A stretch of DNA of 64,000 nt from Bryobacterales bacterium (GTDB taxonomy: Bacteria > Acidobacteriota > Terriglobia > Bryobacterales > Bryobacteraceae): contig PLRS01000159.1 in assembly GCA_003164035.1 (NCBI GenBank), positions 21,460 to 85,459 of the forward strand. Reading direction: 5' to 3'. Below are positions 52,701 to 61,199 of the stretch, one piece after another. The notes beneath the pieces were generated by a model, which saw only the letters and a program-made list of their open reading frames with translations, had not been told where the DNA came from and searched no databases. The position numbers were made by a program, and so were the translations under genes. The first letter of the stretch is position 1. Each line of letters starts with the position of its first letter.

Positions 52701-54045
52701 ATTGCAGCGCGGCCTTCCCCAACAGCGCACTTTGAACCAGTTGGACCACGGCGAGCGTGAAGGGCCCCGCCGCCAGGTGTACCGCCAGGCGAAACGCCTC
52801 CGGCGATGCCGTTCCGCCAAACTGGCCGACCCGCTCGCGCGCGCTCGGCGCGGGCCCCGCCATCGCGTCCGGCAGCGGCGGGGCCGGTGTAGTCCGCACC
52901 AAAAACGCCGGCGCGCTGGTCTTCCTCCGCGAAACCAGCATCTGCGCCCACTGCTCGACCGAAGCCCGTTCCAGTGAGAATACCGGCAGCACCGAGCGCT
53001 CGCCATAGATCGCCCGGCGCCGCGCCCACCAGGCACGCTGGCGCCGCAACTGCGCGTTCGCTCCGCCCGGTGTCGGGTTGCCGACCAGGACCGCCGGCTC
53101 GCCCAGATTCGTGCTCTTCCACAGACGTTGCGGAAGGGCATGCACCAGCACCACCGGAATCGACGGCGCCCAGAGGTTCAATGCGCGGCCCAGCGACCCG
53201 TCCGCCCAGCTCTCGGAAGTGCCCGCGCTGAACAGGAACACAATCCGCCGCGCCTGCGGGTCGCGCAGCGATTCCAGGCTCGATTCCGCCCCGGATTCCT
53301 GCACCAGCCGCGCCCTCGGCTGCATGTGCAGCCAATACGTGCGCACGTCGCGAAACGACCCCGTGTACTGCAGCATGCGCTCGATTTCAATCGCCGCCTG
53401 GGACCAGATTTCCATCGAGGGCGTCTGCTCCACCACCAGGGCCGCCTCGAACCATCGCTCCTGCTGGGGCCGCATCACCGGCACTACCTTCATCCGGTGC
53501 TGGGCGGTGGCTTCGGCCGTGGCCTCTTCATCCAGTTCCATCGCAATTCGGCTCGCCGCGCGGCGCGGCAGCGGGCGGAAGCCCCGCACCATCTCCAATC
53601 CCTGCGGCAGGGCGGCTCCGGCGGGAATGCGCACCGGCCGCACCGGAACAAATGGCTCGTCCGCACTCGCTTCGGGCGCACCGGCGTATAGCGATCCCGC
53701 GGCTTTCCATGCCTCCGCGGGCCGGGCCGCCTTGGGAACCTCTCCGGCCGGCGCCGCGCTTTTCTGGGCAAGAGCTGGTTTCACCGGCGGACTCGCGGCG
53801 GCAGGCGGTGGCAGAACCGCTGTCGCGGCCGTCTCCGGCGCCGCCACCGGCATCGAGCGCGCCAGCCACAACGCGTCCAGTATTCCGTACTCGTCGGTAT
53901 CGAACGCCGCCCGCACCGCGGCGATGAATGCCCGGTCCGCGTCGGGGCTCTCGCGAGCCGTTTCACCGCCAGCGGCAGGGGCGCTTTCGCCGCGCCCCAT
54001 TTTGCCGAGCGCCGCCCGGATCGCGGAGATGATTGCGCGGATCAC
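49777..54045 (-). CDS. vWA-like (SAV_2336-type)/REC/GAF/TIR-like/TPR protein of the MoxR-VMAP ternary operon
   Basis: This 1422-aa protein has several domains. Residues 195-560 resemble the SAV_2336-type/vWA-like module, with VEQTPSM in place of the canonical DxSxS MIDAS. A receiver at 582-695 retains the acidic pair (D589, D590) and Asp633 as phosphoacceptor, with Lys changed to Asn686. A GAF domain is at 735-865. A short TIR-like segment (873-990) starts RIFMIHAERDRDRARQLAR and has VVLLSPEAESS, but lacks the catalytic Glu (SGLAWAL). TPRs run from 1020 to 1405. The GTG start overlaps moxR as GTGA. It would be the sensor/effector scaffold of a conflict system. Confidence 0.82.
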   Translation of the reverse strand: MIRAIISAIRAALGKMGRGESAPAAGGETARESPDADRAFIAAVRAAFDTDEYGILDALWLARSMPVAAPETAATAVLPPPAAASPPVKPALAQKSAAPAGEVPKAARPAEAWKAAGSLYAGAPEASADEPFVPVRPVRIPAGAALPQGLEMVRGFRPLPRRAASRIAMELDEEATAEATAQHRMKVVPVMRPQQERWFEAALVVEQTPSMEIWSQAAIEIERMLQYTGSFRDVRTYWLHMQPRARLVQESGAESSLESLRDPQARRIVFLFSAGTSESWADGSLGRALNLWAPSIPVVLVHALPQRLWKSTNLGEPAVLVGNPTPGGANAQLRRQRAWWARRRAIYGERSVLPVFSLERASVEQWAQMLVSRRKTSAPAFLVRTTPAPPLPDAMAGPAPSARERVGQFGGTASPEAFRLAVHLAAGPFTLAVVQLVQSALLGKAALQSQVAEVMLSGLAERVTPVGARVPPDQVVFRFDAAAQAILLESLRDDDARELAGLMQTYIAEQLGRPDDLVVRLPDPEGKERVPASAEPFARLKENLLNRLKLTSQPVSVIVPRTMAGGAASTRPVWPIQAPLAGVGILWVDDHPENNVRETAELERMGAVVTASVSTEEGMAALREGAYQVVLTDMVRGREPEAGLDFLRRLGRDRVTTPVIVYAARWASDPGAETRAKNAGALGCTNQPDRLQELIFQATGRDWTGRYLDLMAQIGFDDTDSLAVIRISPEVVAGALAERARDNRELYRVLTTAVDAITGCDYVQVFLGMTALDLAADHIGKGKEGYPRPDPGGVIGRAHSEGRTRSVPNVLQSEEYIRAEKSTMSELAIPILGEGKRAVGVLNLESPETNAFTTEQVRWLEALVAAYPFPRLIARIFMIHAERDRDRARQLARACEVAGVEIALEGSGLAAFENANCYVVLLSPEAESSRLLHSGLAWALDRSASSSGKVQVIPVLLDRCEIPPMLRPFQLIDLSAGIAKGDDRLLEAIQERRFDPPWRARGAEEKDASQAARQQAEAAAARGREAFAGEEYAKAIAAFDEAISLAPRAGYYRERGLSNWYWHRYGEAIVDYNEALKMDPALGEAVWFGRGQVLAEAGRYEEAIADLERVLANRPESESAGYLYRAKGVARAGLGQAAEAQRDFDRSMSLAPENAWLYYSLAKFQEAAGDWDRAFANYALSLYKRIPKLNRRKLVDAVASVEGVTGKLAIDPEAVARQLDGPEKAILERARSAMRAGEYGLALLAAEVLRSSAAEGPETGLMRCVCHRRLGNFDMANTEVERLFEMSAPPPGAVVERGYARLRARDFDGARADFSAALNAGQDSADSTSSAEAFCGRALVSLRLGHVFQARESIRAALQLAPRNAECMLTRARILEEAGERAAAEAAYRDSLRADDPRLSTRERDGVLETLRHFGEEESLAE

Positions 54046-55034
54046 GTTGCCTGCGCCGTCGTCAGTTGCTTCAGCAGCAGATCGAGGACTGCCTGGCGTT
54101 CCCCGTCTTCCCGCCCGAATCGCCCATTACCCAGCACCACGAAGACCGCGTTCAACAACTGGTCCGTGGCCAGTTCCTGGGTCTGCCGCGCCGTTACGAA
54201 GCGCGTTACAAGCTGCCGCATTTCATCGCGCACCTCGGCGCTCAGATACTGCTTCAGGTGCGAATCCACAATGCTCACCAGTTCCTCATCGTCCGGTTGT
54301 GGAATCGTCATCCGGATGCACCTCCGCAAGAAGGGAGGCGGAAACTCGCGCTCGCCATTGCTTGTCATGGCGATAAAGGGAAACTGCCGCGATACCACCC
54401 GGCCGCCCGAGATTGGCACTCTTTCGCCCGATTCGTGCAGCTTGACCTCGATTACCGGCTCCATCGCGCGAGCCAGCTCGGGGATCTCGAAATGCCCGTC
54501 CTCCAGCACGTTCAGCAGATCGTTCGGCAGGTCGATGTCGCCCTTGTCGATTTCGTCGATCAGCAGAACCCGCGGCCAGGTGGTCGGGTACAGGGCGCTG
54601 CCGAGCGGCCCCAGCCGCAGAAAATCTCCGATGTGCGCGCCCTCGCCCGCGTGCAGCCTCCCCACCGCGTCGTATTCGTACAAGCCGCTCTTCACCGTGC
54701 TGCGCGACGTGATGGACCACTGCAGCACCGGCCCCATTCGCAACTCGTAAGCCACCGCCGAGGCCAGCGACGATTTCCCCACTCCCGGTTTCCCGGTGAC
54801 CAGCAGCGGCCGCCGTAGCGTCAGCGCCGAATTGATCGCCCGCCGCACGTCCATCTTGAGCTGCAGCGGCCTTCCCCGGTCTCTCTCAGCCTCCAGATAA
54901 GCCTGCGGCTTGTCGGGCAGAATCGGACTGGCCTGCTCGCTCGAACGGCGCCACGGCGGCGGCGGCGGCAGGTTGGTGAGGCCGTTGTGCGGCTCCCCGG
55001 TGCCCTGAAAAATTCTCCATGACTCTTCCGTCAT
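54042..55034 (-). CDS. MoxR-family AAA+ ATPase
   Basis: This 330-aa ATPase has Walker A GKPGVGKSS (81-89), Walker B VLLIDEIDKGDIDLPNDLL, sensor/Arg segment TSNGEREFPPPFLRRC and the long MoxR insert region. A Pro-rich N-terminus (NLPPPPPWRR) precedes it. The ATG at 55034 overlaps the caspase-like gene as ATGA. Longer readings to 55181 run into that gene. MoxR proteins in such operons control conformational assembly of the partner vWA and VMAP proteins. Confidence 0.9.
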   Translation of the reverse strand: MTEESWRIFQGTGEPHNGLTNLPPPPPWRRSSEQASPILPDKPQAYLEAERDRGRPLQLKMDVRRAINSALTLRRPLLVTGKPGVGKSSLASAVAYELRMGPVLQWSITSRSTVKSGLYEYDAVGRLHAGEGAHIGDFLRLGPLGSALYPTTWPRVLLIDEIDKGDIDLPNDLLNVLEDGHFEIPELARAMEPVIEVKLHESGERVPISGGRVVSRQFPFIAMTSNGEREFPPPFLRRCIRMTIPQPDDEELVSIVDSHLKQYLSAEVRDEMRQLVTRFVTARQTQELATDQLLNAVFVVLGNGRFGREDGERQAVLDLLLKQLTTAQAT

Positions 55035-57223
55035 ACTTTCGGTTCCTGTAACGGCATCCAGTGCCGGGCATATTCGGGATCGTCCCAAAACATGGTCAGG
55101 CTGGCGCCCAGGTCGGTGGGAGCCTGCCGAATCGCGCGCAGTCTGCGGGGCAACAGCTCGAACGCGTCCCCGCCGGCCCAAACTTCAAAACGCTTTTTGA
55201 ATGCGGCCCAGCCATCCGCCGGTGGACTCCGCAGCCATGCGATAAACGGAAAACCCGCCCCGATCAGTTCCTCGATTTCGTCCTCCGGCAGGAATCCCAA
55301 TGCCAGCAGCCCGCGGCACGTCGTACACACGCGGTCGGCGTCGTCCGGGCGCAGCGCGTCCAGCCATTCCACCGTGCCCGATGCCTTCCGGTCGATGCGT
55401 TGCGCCGCCGCCCACCATGGAGCCAGTTCCGTCGTCGAGGGCTCCAGCAGCCGCGCGCGCCAGCGCACGATCACCGAATGCAGCCGGCCCAGGGTTGCCC
55501 GCTTGGCCCGCAGCGCCAGCCCGAACTGGTCCGGCGCCCGGGAGAAAGACCCCTCCGGCAACAGGAACTCGATATCCAGCGCGTCCTCCCCTTTCCGGTA
55601 TTGATCGATCACGACCTTGCGCGCCGCCAGAACCACTTCCCCGGCCGCCTGCTCCGCCCCGCTCCAGTCCTCCACTTTCTTCGCCGGGAACGCGTGTACC
55701 ACCGTCAGCGTCCCGGCCAGCAGCAGCCTCGCCTCGACGCCCCTCGGGAGCGGGTGCTCTCCGAATTCCGGTTCAATCGTAATACTGAGCAGGAAGCGCT
55801 GCTCCCGCTGGAGATCTTCGCGTATTGAGCGCACCACCACCTGGTTCGAGTTCTGCCCGACAAATTGCTCGATCCCGGCCCCGGCGGCGGGGTGGCGCGC
55901 GGCCACTCGCAGCAGAAATTGCCACAGGAACCCGAAGGTGTCGTCGGAATGGATTTGCGTCAGCTCATCCAGCATCGCGTCCACCGTCGCGGCGCTCAGC
56001 CGCTGCGGCGCCGCGGCCAGGGGGATCACCGTGGCCAGATAGTCTTTCTTCAATTCCGCCATGGTTGTGGCCAGTGCCGTCAGCCGCACGCGCGCCTCCC
56101 GCAATAGGGATAACCGGCCCAGTTCCGCCGTAAATGCGACGTCGTCGATCGCTCCTTCCAGCACGTCGGTTCGTCTCGATTCGAACGCGCGCGCGATCAG
56201 CCGCAGCAGGTCCACCTCGGGCGTCAGGCGGCCGGCCCGGTCCGGTTCCGCCGGTTGCTGGGAAAGTTGCCGGTAGAGATCGTCCCGTTTGCCGCCGGAG
56301 CCTTGGGCCGTGAACGCCGGCGCCAGCGCCACCAGCCGCCGCAGGAAGCGCACCGGATATCCCGCCGCCCGCGCCACCCCGTTCACATAGTCGGAAGCCG
56401 GCAGGTCGCCGGACACTTCTTCCCCGTATTCGTCGCCCGCCTTCGTGCTCCATGCGATCTGCACCGGACGTTGATGCATTTGCTCGAAGATGGGACGCAC
56501 CGCCTCGCGTACCGCGTCCGGATCCGGCGGCCACAGCCTGCCTCGCTCCCGCTCGTCTTTCAGCGCCCCCAACACCGCACCGGAAAATTCCCCCGCCATC
56601 GCTTCCCGCCCCGAATCCGCGGCCAGAAAGAATACCTGCCGCACGCTGGTAACCAGCTTGCCCACTCCCGGCAGGTCCTTCCCGGCCGATATTTTGAATC
56701 GCAGTTCTTCGAACCGGTTCGCGCAGGCGTCCACATAGGCCAGTTGCAGCCGGAACTTTCCGTGAGGTTCGCTGCGCAGCCGGACCAGCAGGTGGTTCAA
56801 ATCGAGAGCCCGCTCGAAATCGGCCGTCAGATCTTCGAAAAACAGGATGCGGTCGCGGTTCTCCGAGATACTCCCGTGGCCCGACCAGAACAGGTACAGC
56901 AGGTCGCCCGAGTAGTTCTTGAGCTGCTTGTCTATGAAGCCGTTGATCTCCTGGGAGGTCGCCGGCCTCCGGTCGATCCGCGCTTTCTTCAGCCGGTCGT
57001 CGAACGCCCCCGGATTGCCATCGCTCAGGAACAGATGGATGTTTTCCGGCTTGACACCGCCCGAGAACCGCGCCCATTCCGCGAACTGCAGCGCGTGCTC
57101 CGCCGCCCGCGGCAAGGTGAAGTTCCCTCCGATGTCATACCGGCTGATCCCCACCGACACCACGTGCGTCTGGGCGGGATCGGACCGCCACTCTATTGAA
57201 TGAACGCTCGGATCGCTTGCCAT
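55031..57223 (-). CDS. Caspase-like peptidase with VMAP-type C-terminal region
   Basis: This 730-aa protein starts with a caspase-like domain (residues 15-260) that has the catalytic dyad: His116 in LFWSGHGS and Cys167 in YVDACAN. A long C-terminal region (about 330-730) with charged helices (LTALATTMAELKKDYLATV, DLQREQRFLLSITIEPEFGE) and an ending like WDDPEYARHWMPLQE resembles VMAP-C. In MoxR-VMAP-vWA systems the caspase is the presumed effector that cuts proteins once triggered. The start ATG 57223 overlaps the hydrolase by 31 nt; a longer start at 57757 is unlikely. Confidence 0.82.
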   Translation of the reverse strand: MASDPSVHSIEWRSDPAQTHVVSVGISRYDIGGNFTLPRAAEHALQFAEWARFSGGVKPENIHLFLSDGNPGAFDDRLKKARIDRRPATSQEINGFIDKQLKNYSGDLLYLFWSGHGSISENRDRILFFEDLTADFERALDLNHLLVRLRSEPHGKFRLQLAYVDACANRFEELRFKISAGKDLPGVGKLVTSVRQVFFLAADSGREAMAGEFSGAVLGALKDERERGRLWPPDPDAVREAVRPIFEQMHQRPVQIAWSTKAGDEYGEEVSGDLPASDYVNGVARAAGYPVRFLRRLVALAPAFTAQGSGGKRDDLYRQLSQQPAEPDRAGRLTPEVDLLRLIARAFESRRTDVLEGAIDDVAFTAELGRLSLLREARVRLTALATTMAELKKDYLATVIPLAAAPQRLSAATVDAMLDELTQIHSDDTFGFLWQFLLRVAARHPAAGAGIEQFVGQNSNQVVVRSIREDLQREQRFLLSITIEPEFGEHPLPRGVEARLLLAGTLTVVHAFPAKKVEDWSGAEQAAGEVVLAARKVVIDQYRKGEDALDIEFLLPEGSFSRAPDQFGLALRAKRATLGRLHSVIVRWRARLLEPSTTELAPWWAAAQRIDRKASGTVEWLDALRPDDADRVCTTCRGLLALGFLPEDEIEELIGAGFPFIAWLRSPPADGWAAFKKRFEVWAGGDAFELLPRRLRAIRQAPTDLGASLTMFWDDPEYARHWMPLQEPKV

Positions 57224-58368
57224 GTGTCTCGATTTGCCCAATACGCGCTGTGAGAATGCGGAAACGGCTGCCCGGAGTCCACCCGTTGGTCTTTCACCTT
57301 CGGACTTGCGAACACCCGCGCCGCCAGGTAACTCAGAAAATCGTATGGATCGTAGATATTGAGCCAGTCCGGAAAATGCGCCGGCAGGGCCTTGGTCTTC
57401 GGCTCCAGGCCGCGCAGCGCGCCGATCTCGTGCAGCAGCGGCGCCTGCGACCCGACCGTGATCAACTGCCGCACCGAGCGCACCTCCTCCATGGCCAGCA
57501 GATCCACGCAGGCGATTCCTCCCAGGCTGTGCGCCAGCAGCACCACGTCCGTGTCCAGGCTCTCCGCGCAGCGCCGGATATACTGGCGAATCTTTTCCCC
57601 GCGCGCCTGGTAGAGCAGGATGTCCCCGGCCGCCGGAGCGGCGGCCATGCTGATCTGGTTCCGCTTCCAACGGACAATGGGTGTGGATATGGTGGCAACC
57701 GCGTCGCCGAAGAATCCCATCAGAAACGTGCCGATGCCGGCCACTCGTGCGCCCCATTCGCCGATCAGCAGGTCGACCATCCGGTCGCGGTGCCTTCCGT
57801 CCGGCAGCGAACCGCCGTCCTCAATCGCGCTTTGCAACATGCTGGCCACCATGGCCCGTGCCACCGCCTGGCCGGGTTCGCCGATCTCGTCCGGCGAGGA
57901 ATCGAGCACCGCGCCCGTGGGATCGTCCACCACCACCCGTTCCCGCGCGCTCTCCCAGTAGCCTTCCAGCCGCCAGGCGGCCAGTAACTCTAGCAAAGCG
58001 CTCGAAGGCCGATAATCCCGGATCCGCTTCCACAACTCCCGGTCGGGACGGGGAATTCCGGAAGGAATCGGCCCATCGCCGGGCCGCTGCTTGAGCAGCC
58101 GCAATTCGAACAGCGGATCTTTGTACAGCAGTTCCCACCGCGCGAACTCCTGATCGGCGGTCCACTGTGCCGGTCTTGCGGCCGTTTGCGCCGCCGTATG
58201 GGGAAGCGACAGCACCGGGTCCGCGGCTCCCAGCTCGTCGCCCCAGAGACACGGAGCCACCGCGCAGGGGACATCGTAAAGCCGGCAGGCGTCCTGAATG
58301 ATGGCAAACGTCGCAAAAAAACTCGCCCGCCGGACGCCTGTGCCGTGAACAAACAGGATGGTCTTCAT
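57193..58368 (-). CDS. Alpha/beta hydrolase-like protein, first gene of the conflict operon
   Basis: This 391-aa protein begins MKTILFVHGTGVRRASFFAT, an alpha/beta-hydrolase oxyanion segment, and has the nucleophile elbow AHSLGG (Ser281). Candidate Asp is in IYDPYDFLSYL (near 345) and His in FPHSHSAYW (near 375), so the triad seems complete. A 150-residue insert with helices separates strand 1 from the rest. No export signal is present; it is likely cytoplasmic. ATG 58368 is preferred over an upstream start at 58491. It overlaps the caspase gene by 31 nt. It may be a lipase- or esterase-like effector. Confidence 0.75.
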   Translation of the reverse strand: MKTILFVHGTGVRRASFFATFAIIQDACRLYDVPCAVAPCLWGDELGAADPVLSLPHTAAQTAARPAQWTADQEFARWELLYKDPLFELRLLKQRPGDGPIPSGIPRPDRELWKRIRDYRPSSALLELLAAWRLEGYWESARERVVVDDPTGAVLDSSPDEIGEPGQAVARAMVASMLQSAIEDGGSLPDGRHRDRMVDLLIGEWGARVAGIGTFLMGFFGDAVATISTPIVRWKRNQISMAAAPAAGDILLYQARGEKIRQYIRRCAESLDTDVVLLAHSLGGIACVDLLAMEEVRSVRQLITVGSQAPLLHEIGALRGLEPKTKALPAHFPDWLNIYDPYDFLSYLAARVFASPKVKDQRVDSGQPFPHSHSAYWANRDTWQAIRAFIQ

Positions 58369-58547
58369 AGCCGCGGTGACAATTCCTTCGTGCAATTCTA
58401 TCAGCACCGCCCTAACAAGACTAATCGAATCCCCATCCCATCGCTTCGTAGGCGAGCCGGCACGCGCGCGTGCGCCGAGCCTGAACGGCATAGTGATTTC
58501 GTCACGGCCCGCAGCGCAGGCCCGCGATCCGCCCGCTTAGGGGATCG

Positions 58548-58815
58548 TCATGAAATAACCATGCCAATTTCTGTAGCCCGACGTGGCGCAAGTGGCGGGG
58601 CGGTTTCGTGGCGCAGGCGCTCCGCCTGCAGCGCCGAGATTCGTCTCGGCGCTTCCTCGATCAGAGTGAGAACCCGGCTTTCGGTAACCCGCTCGGCCCG
58701 CGCAAGATCGCCGTTCGTCGAACGTGCCAAACTGGCGAGGAAGCGCCGAAACGAATCGCGGCGCTGCAGCCAAAAGTGGCCGCGCCACGCCGGAATTAGC
58801 ATGGTTATTTCCTGA
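58548..58815. mobile_element. 268-bp foldback (MITE-like) element
   Basis: Ends 58548-58569 and 58794-58815 are inverted repeats (GAAATAACCATGC core, 2 mismatches in 22). Inner arms 58624-58660 and 58733-58771 are also inverted (CTGCAGCGCCG...ATTCGT..TCGGCGCTTCCTCG, 3 mismatches). No transposase is encoded. The repeat lies between the hydrolase and the pilus operon. Confidence 0.6.
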
Positions 58816-58848
58816 CAGGCCCGTAGATCGGCCTCAACCGCAGCGCCG

Positions 58849-60498
58849 TTACGGAGCGCCGGGACGGAGACTTGGCGGCAGACCGCCGGCGCCGAAACCG
58901 CCCATTGAGGGTTGAGATCCGGTGGCGCCGGGCGTGGCGCCGCCCGCCGTCGTGCCATTCCCCGTCGTGCCACTGCCGAAAGAGCCGCCGCTCCCAAAGC
59001 CGCTATTCCCAGAGCTGCTATTCCCGAAGCTGCCACTGGTCCCCGTCCCGTTGGCTGCACCGAATGCCGATCCGTTGGGCATGGCCGCGTTGGCCGAGAA
59101 TCCGTTGGCGCTTGTCCCGTTGGCCGCGGCTCCCGATCCGGCGGTCGAAGCCACTTGTGAGATCGGCGTGCCCACCGTGCTCTGGTTGGGATTGGGCGGC
59201 GGCGCCCACTTGGTGGGATCCCAATTGAATTCCCACTCCGAGTAATCGGAGTGGTCCGCGTACACCATGATGCTTTTGCCCTTGCCCTTGCTGGCCACGC
59301 CGGCGATGCCGCCGCCGATCACCTGCCCCTGCGATTGCTGCGGCAGGCCCGACAGGCCGCCCGGCCGCGGTTGCGTCAACAGGGCGCCGATCAGCCCGGC
59401 CGCCGCCGATTGCGCTTGCGGCGTGATGTTCGTCCCCGGTTGGCCATAGCCCGGCGCGCTGCCGTTCGCGCCGGCCGCCGTGGAGTAGGGCGATACCCCG
59501 CCAACCTGCGAATTCACCGGTGCTCCGTTGCCGCTGCCGCTGGTGGAGGACGAAGCGCTGGAGCCCATGCTGGGCAGCGCGCTCATGTAACCCGAGCCGG
59601 AGCTGCCGTTCGAACCGGATGAACTGCCCGACGACGTCCCGCTCTGGTTGGAAGCCGAGCCCGTGCCGAATGAGCTTTGGCCGCCCGGCAGGCCCGGTAC
59701 GCCCGGCATACCAGGCACGCCGCCCGGCATGCCTGGAGGAAATGGCGCGCCGCTGGCCGTGGGATTCGCCCCGGGAGCGTTCGGATCTCCGGGAGCGCCC
59801 GGCTGCATCCCCGCCGCTGGAAGCGGCTGTCCGTCGGGACCAAGCTGCACGCCGCCCTCGCTGACCCGCCGGCGCGTGGCCGCACTGATGCTCTGCTGCT
59901 GCCCGTTGTCCTGGTTGGCCTGGCTGCCGATGCTCGCCAGTTCGGTCAGGTATTGCGACTGGTCGGTAGCATTCGTCTGGTCGGTCGGCTGCTTGGGCTT
60001 GTTCAGAATCGAATCGGTGAGCACACCGTTGGCGATATGCACCAGCCGCCATTCGTCCTTCCCCGTCAGCGGGTCCTTGTAGCGGTGCCGCAGGAAGCGC
60101 TTGCCGTTGAAGTCTTCGAGCTCGTCCAGGGTCGCGGGCCAGCGCGCATTGTTGCTGGCGCGAAGGAAGATCTGGATGGCCCGTTTGTACTGCTCCCCGC
60201 GCTCGATCAGCATCTGCTCCTTCTGCCGCTGGGTGTCGAACGCCACCCGCGGCAACTGCTTGTAGAGCGAGATGGCGATCACCGCCGCCGTCAGCAGCAC
60301 AAACAGCAGCGCGTAGCCGCCTTCTTCCCCTCTCCTGCGGCGACGGGGTGGTCTCGTGTCCGTGTGAGGCAGGTTGGCAGCCTGCGGACCGATTGGGGGT
60401 GCCCCCTGGGCCCGGTCCAGCCGGGCGCCAGCCGGGCCGCCTGCCGGCCAGAGTGCCTGCACCTGCGCCGGTGTGGTACCGGAATTGCGCTCCATCAT
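58849..60498 (-). CDS. Prepilin-like type II/IV secretion protein with long Gly/Ser/Pro-rich tail
   Basis: This 549-aa protein has a 58-residue cytoplasmic-like N-terminus, then RRRRRGEEGGYALLFVLLTA, resembling a prepilin leader with a hydrophobic helix, followed by a pseudopilin-like globular region (IFLRASNNARWPATLDELED, GKRFLRHRYKDPLTGKDEWR). Residues 220-549 are low-complexity. The leader is longer than normal, so processing at GEEGG is uncertain. It shares one base with the PilP-like stop and is last in the operon. Confidence 0.7.
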   Translation of the reverse strand: MMERNSGTTPAQVQALWPAGGPAGARLDRAQGAPPIGPQAANLPHTDTRPPRRRRRGEEGGYALLFVLLTAAVIAISLYKQLPRVAFDTQRQKEQMLIERGEQYKRAIQIFLRASNNARWPATLDELEDFNGKRFLRHRYKDPLTGKDEWRLVHIANGVLTDSILNKPKQPTDQTNATDQSQYLTELASIGSQANQDNGQQQSISAATRRRVSEGGVQLGPDGQPLPAAGMQPGAPGDPNAPGANPTASGAPFPPGMPGGVPGMPGVPGLPGGQSSFGTGSASNQSGTSSGSSSGSNGSSGSGYMSALPSMGSSASSSTSGSGNGAPVNSQVGGVSPYSTAAGANGSAPGYGQPGTNITPQAQSAAAGLIGALLTQPRPGGLSGLPQQSQGQVIGGGIAGVASKGKGKSIMVYADHSDYSEWEFNWDPTKWAPPPNPNQSTVGTPISQVASTAGSGAAANGTSANGFSANAAMPNGSAFGAANGTGTSGSFGNSSSGNSGFGSGGSFGSGTTGNGTTAGGATPGATGSQPSMGGFGAGGLPPSLRPGAP

Positions 60499-61199
60499 CA
60501 GCCTTGCTGCGCCTCCTCGGCCAGCACAACCGTCTGCTGGCGCTTGGACTTGGTATCTTCCACCACGGCGGTGGCCCGGTCGATGCGGACCAGCTTGTAG
60601 CTGCCGGCCACCATCTCGCCTTCGGACTTGATCAGAATGATGTCGTTTTCAAGAAAGAACGCAGCCTTCCGCCCGTCTTTGCGCACCGTGGAGAAGCCAT
60701 AATACTTGAAATTGATGGGTGGCAGCGGCGGGGGAGGAGGGTCCCCCGGAGGAGGCGGGGGTTGTGGCGGACCGATAATAACATGGTGCGCCAGAGTGAC
60801 CTTGGGCTCGGGTCCCGTAGGCTTCGTCACCACCGCGCCGATCGCAAACAGGTTGCGCCCGTCGCCGGCGGCTGGGACGCCTTGGAGCTTGGCCAGCAGC
60901 TCGAGATGCAAAGTGGGGTCCGCACTGGCGGTATCCATGCGGTCCTCGGGCCGCTTGGCATGTACGATGGGATGGAACTCGCCCGAACGGTTGCGATTGC
61001 CGCGCGACGGCGCGGGTGTGGCATCCTCGGCTGGAACCGCCGGCGTTGCCAGCGCAGCGGCAGCCGGCGGCGGCGTGCGCGTGGCCGGGGAAGAGGACGG
61101 CCCGGTATCGATCACGTTGTCGTAGAAGGCGTAGCCCAAGCCCAGCGTCAGCATACCCAGCGCCCAAACGCTCTTCTTGTTTTCGACCCCCAGTTTCAC
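60498..61199 (-). CDS. PilP/GspC-like inner-membrane protein
   Basis: This 233-aa protein has one transmembrane helix (SVWALGMLTLGLGYAFYD), a Pro-rich linker (PPQPPPPPGDPPPPPLPP), and a small beta-domain (FKYYGFSTVRKDGRKAAFFL, YKLVRIDRATAVVEDTKSK) like the periplasmic part of PilP/GspC. GTG 61199 overlaps the pilO stop as GTGA; the longer reading to 61697 is antisense-shifted into pilO and rejected. It follows pilO, as pilP does. Confidence 0.75.
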   Translation of the reverse strand: MKLGVENKKSVWALGMLTLGLGYAFYDNVIDTGPSSSPATRTPPPAAAALATPAVPAEDATPAPSRGNRNRSGEFHPIVHAKRPEDRMDTASADPTLHLELLAKLQGVPAAGDGRNLFAIGAVVTKPTGPEPKVTLAHHVIIGPPQPPPPPGDPPPPPLPPINFKYYGFSTVRKDGRKAAFFLENDIILIKSEGEMVAGSYKLVRIDRATAVVEDTKSKRQQTVVLAEEAQQG

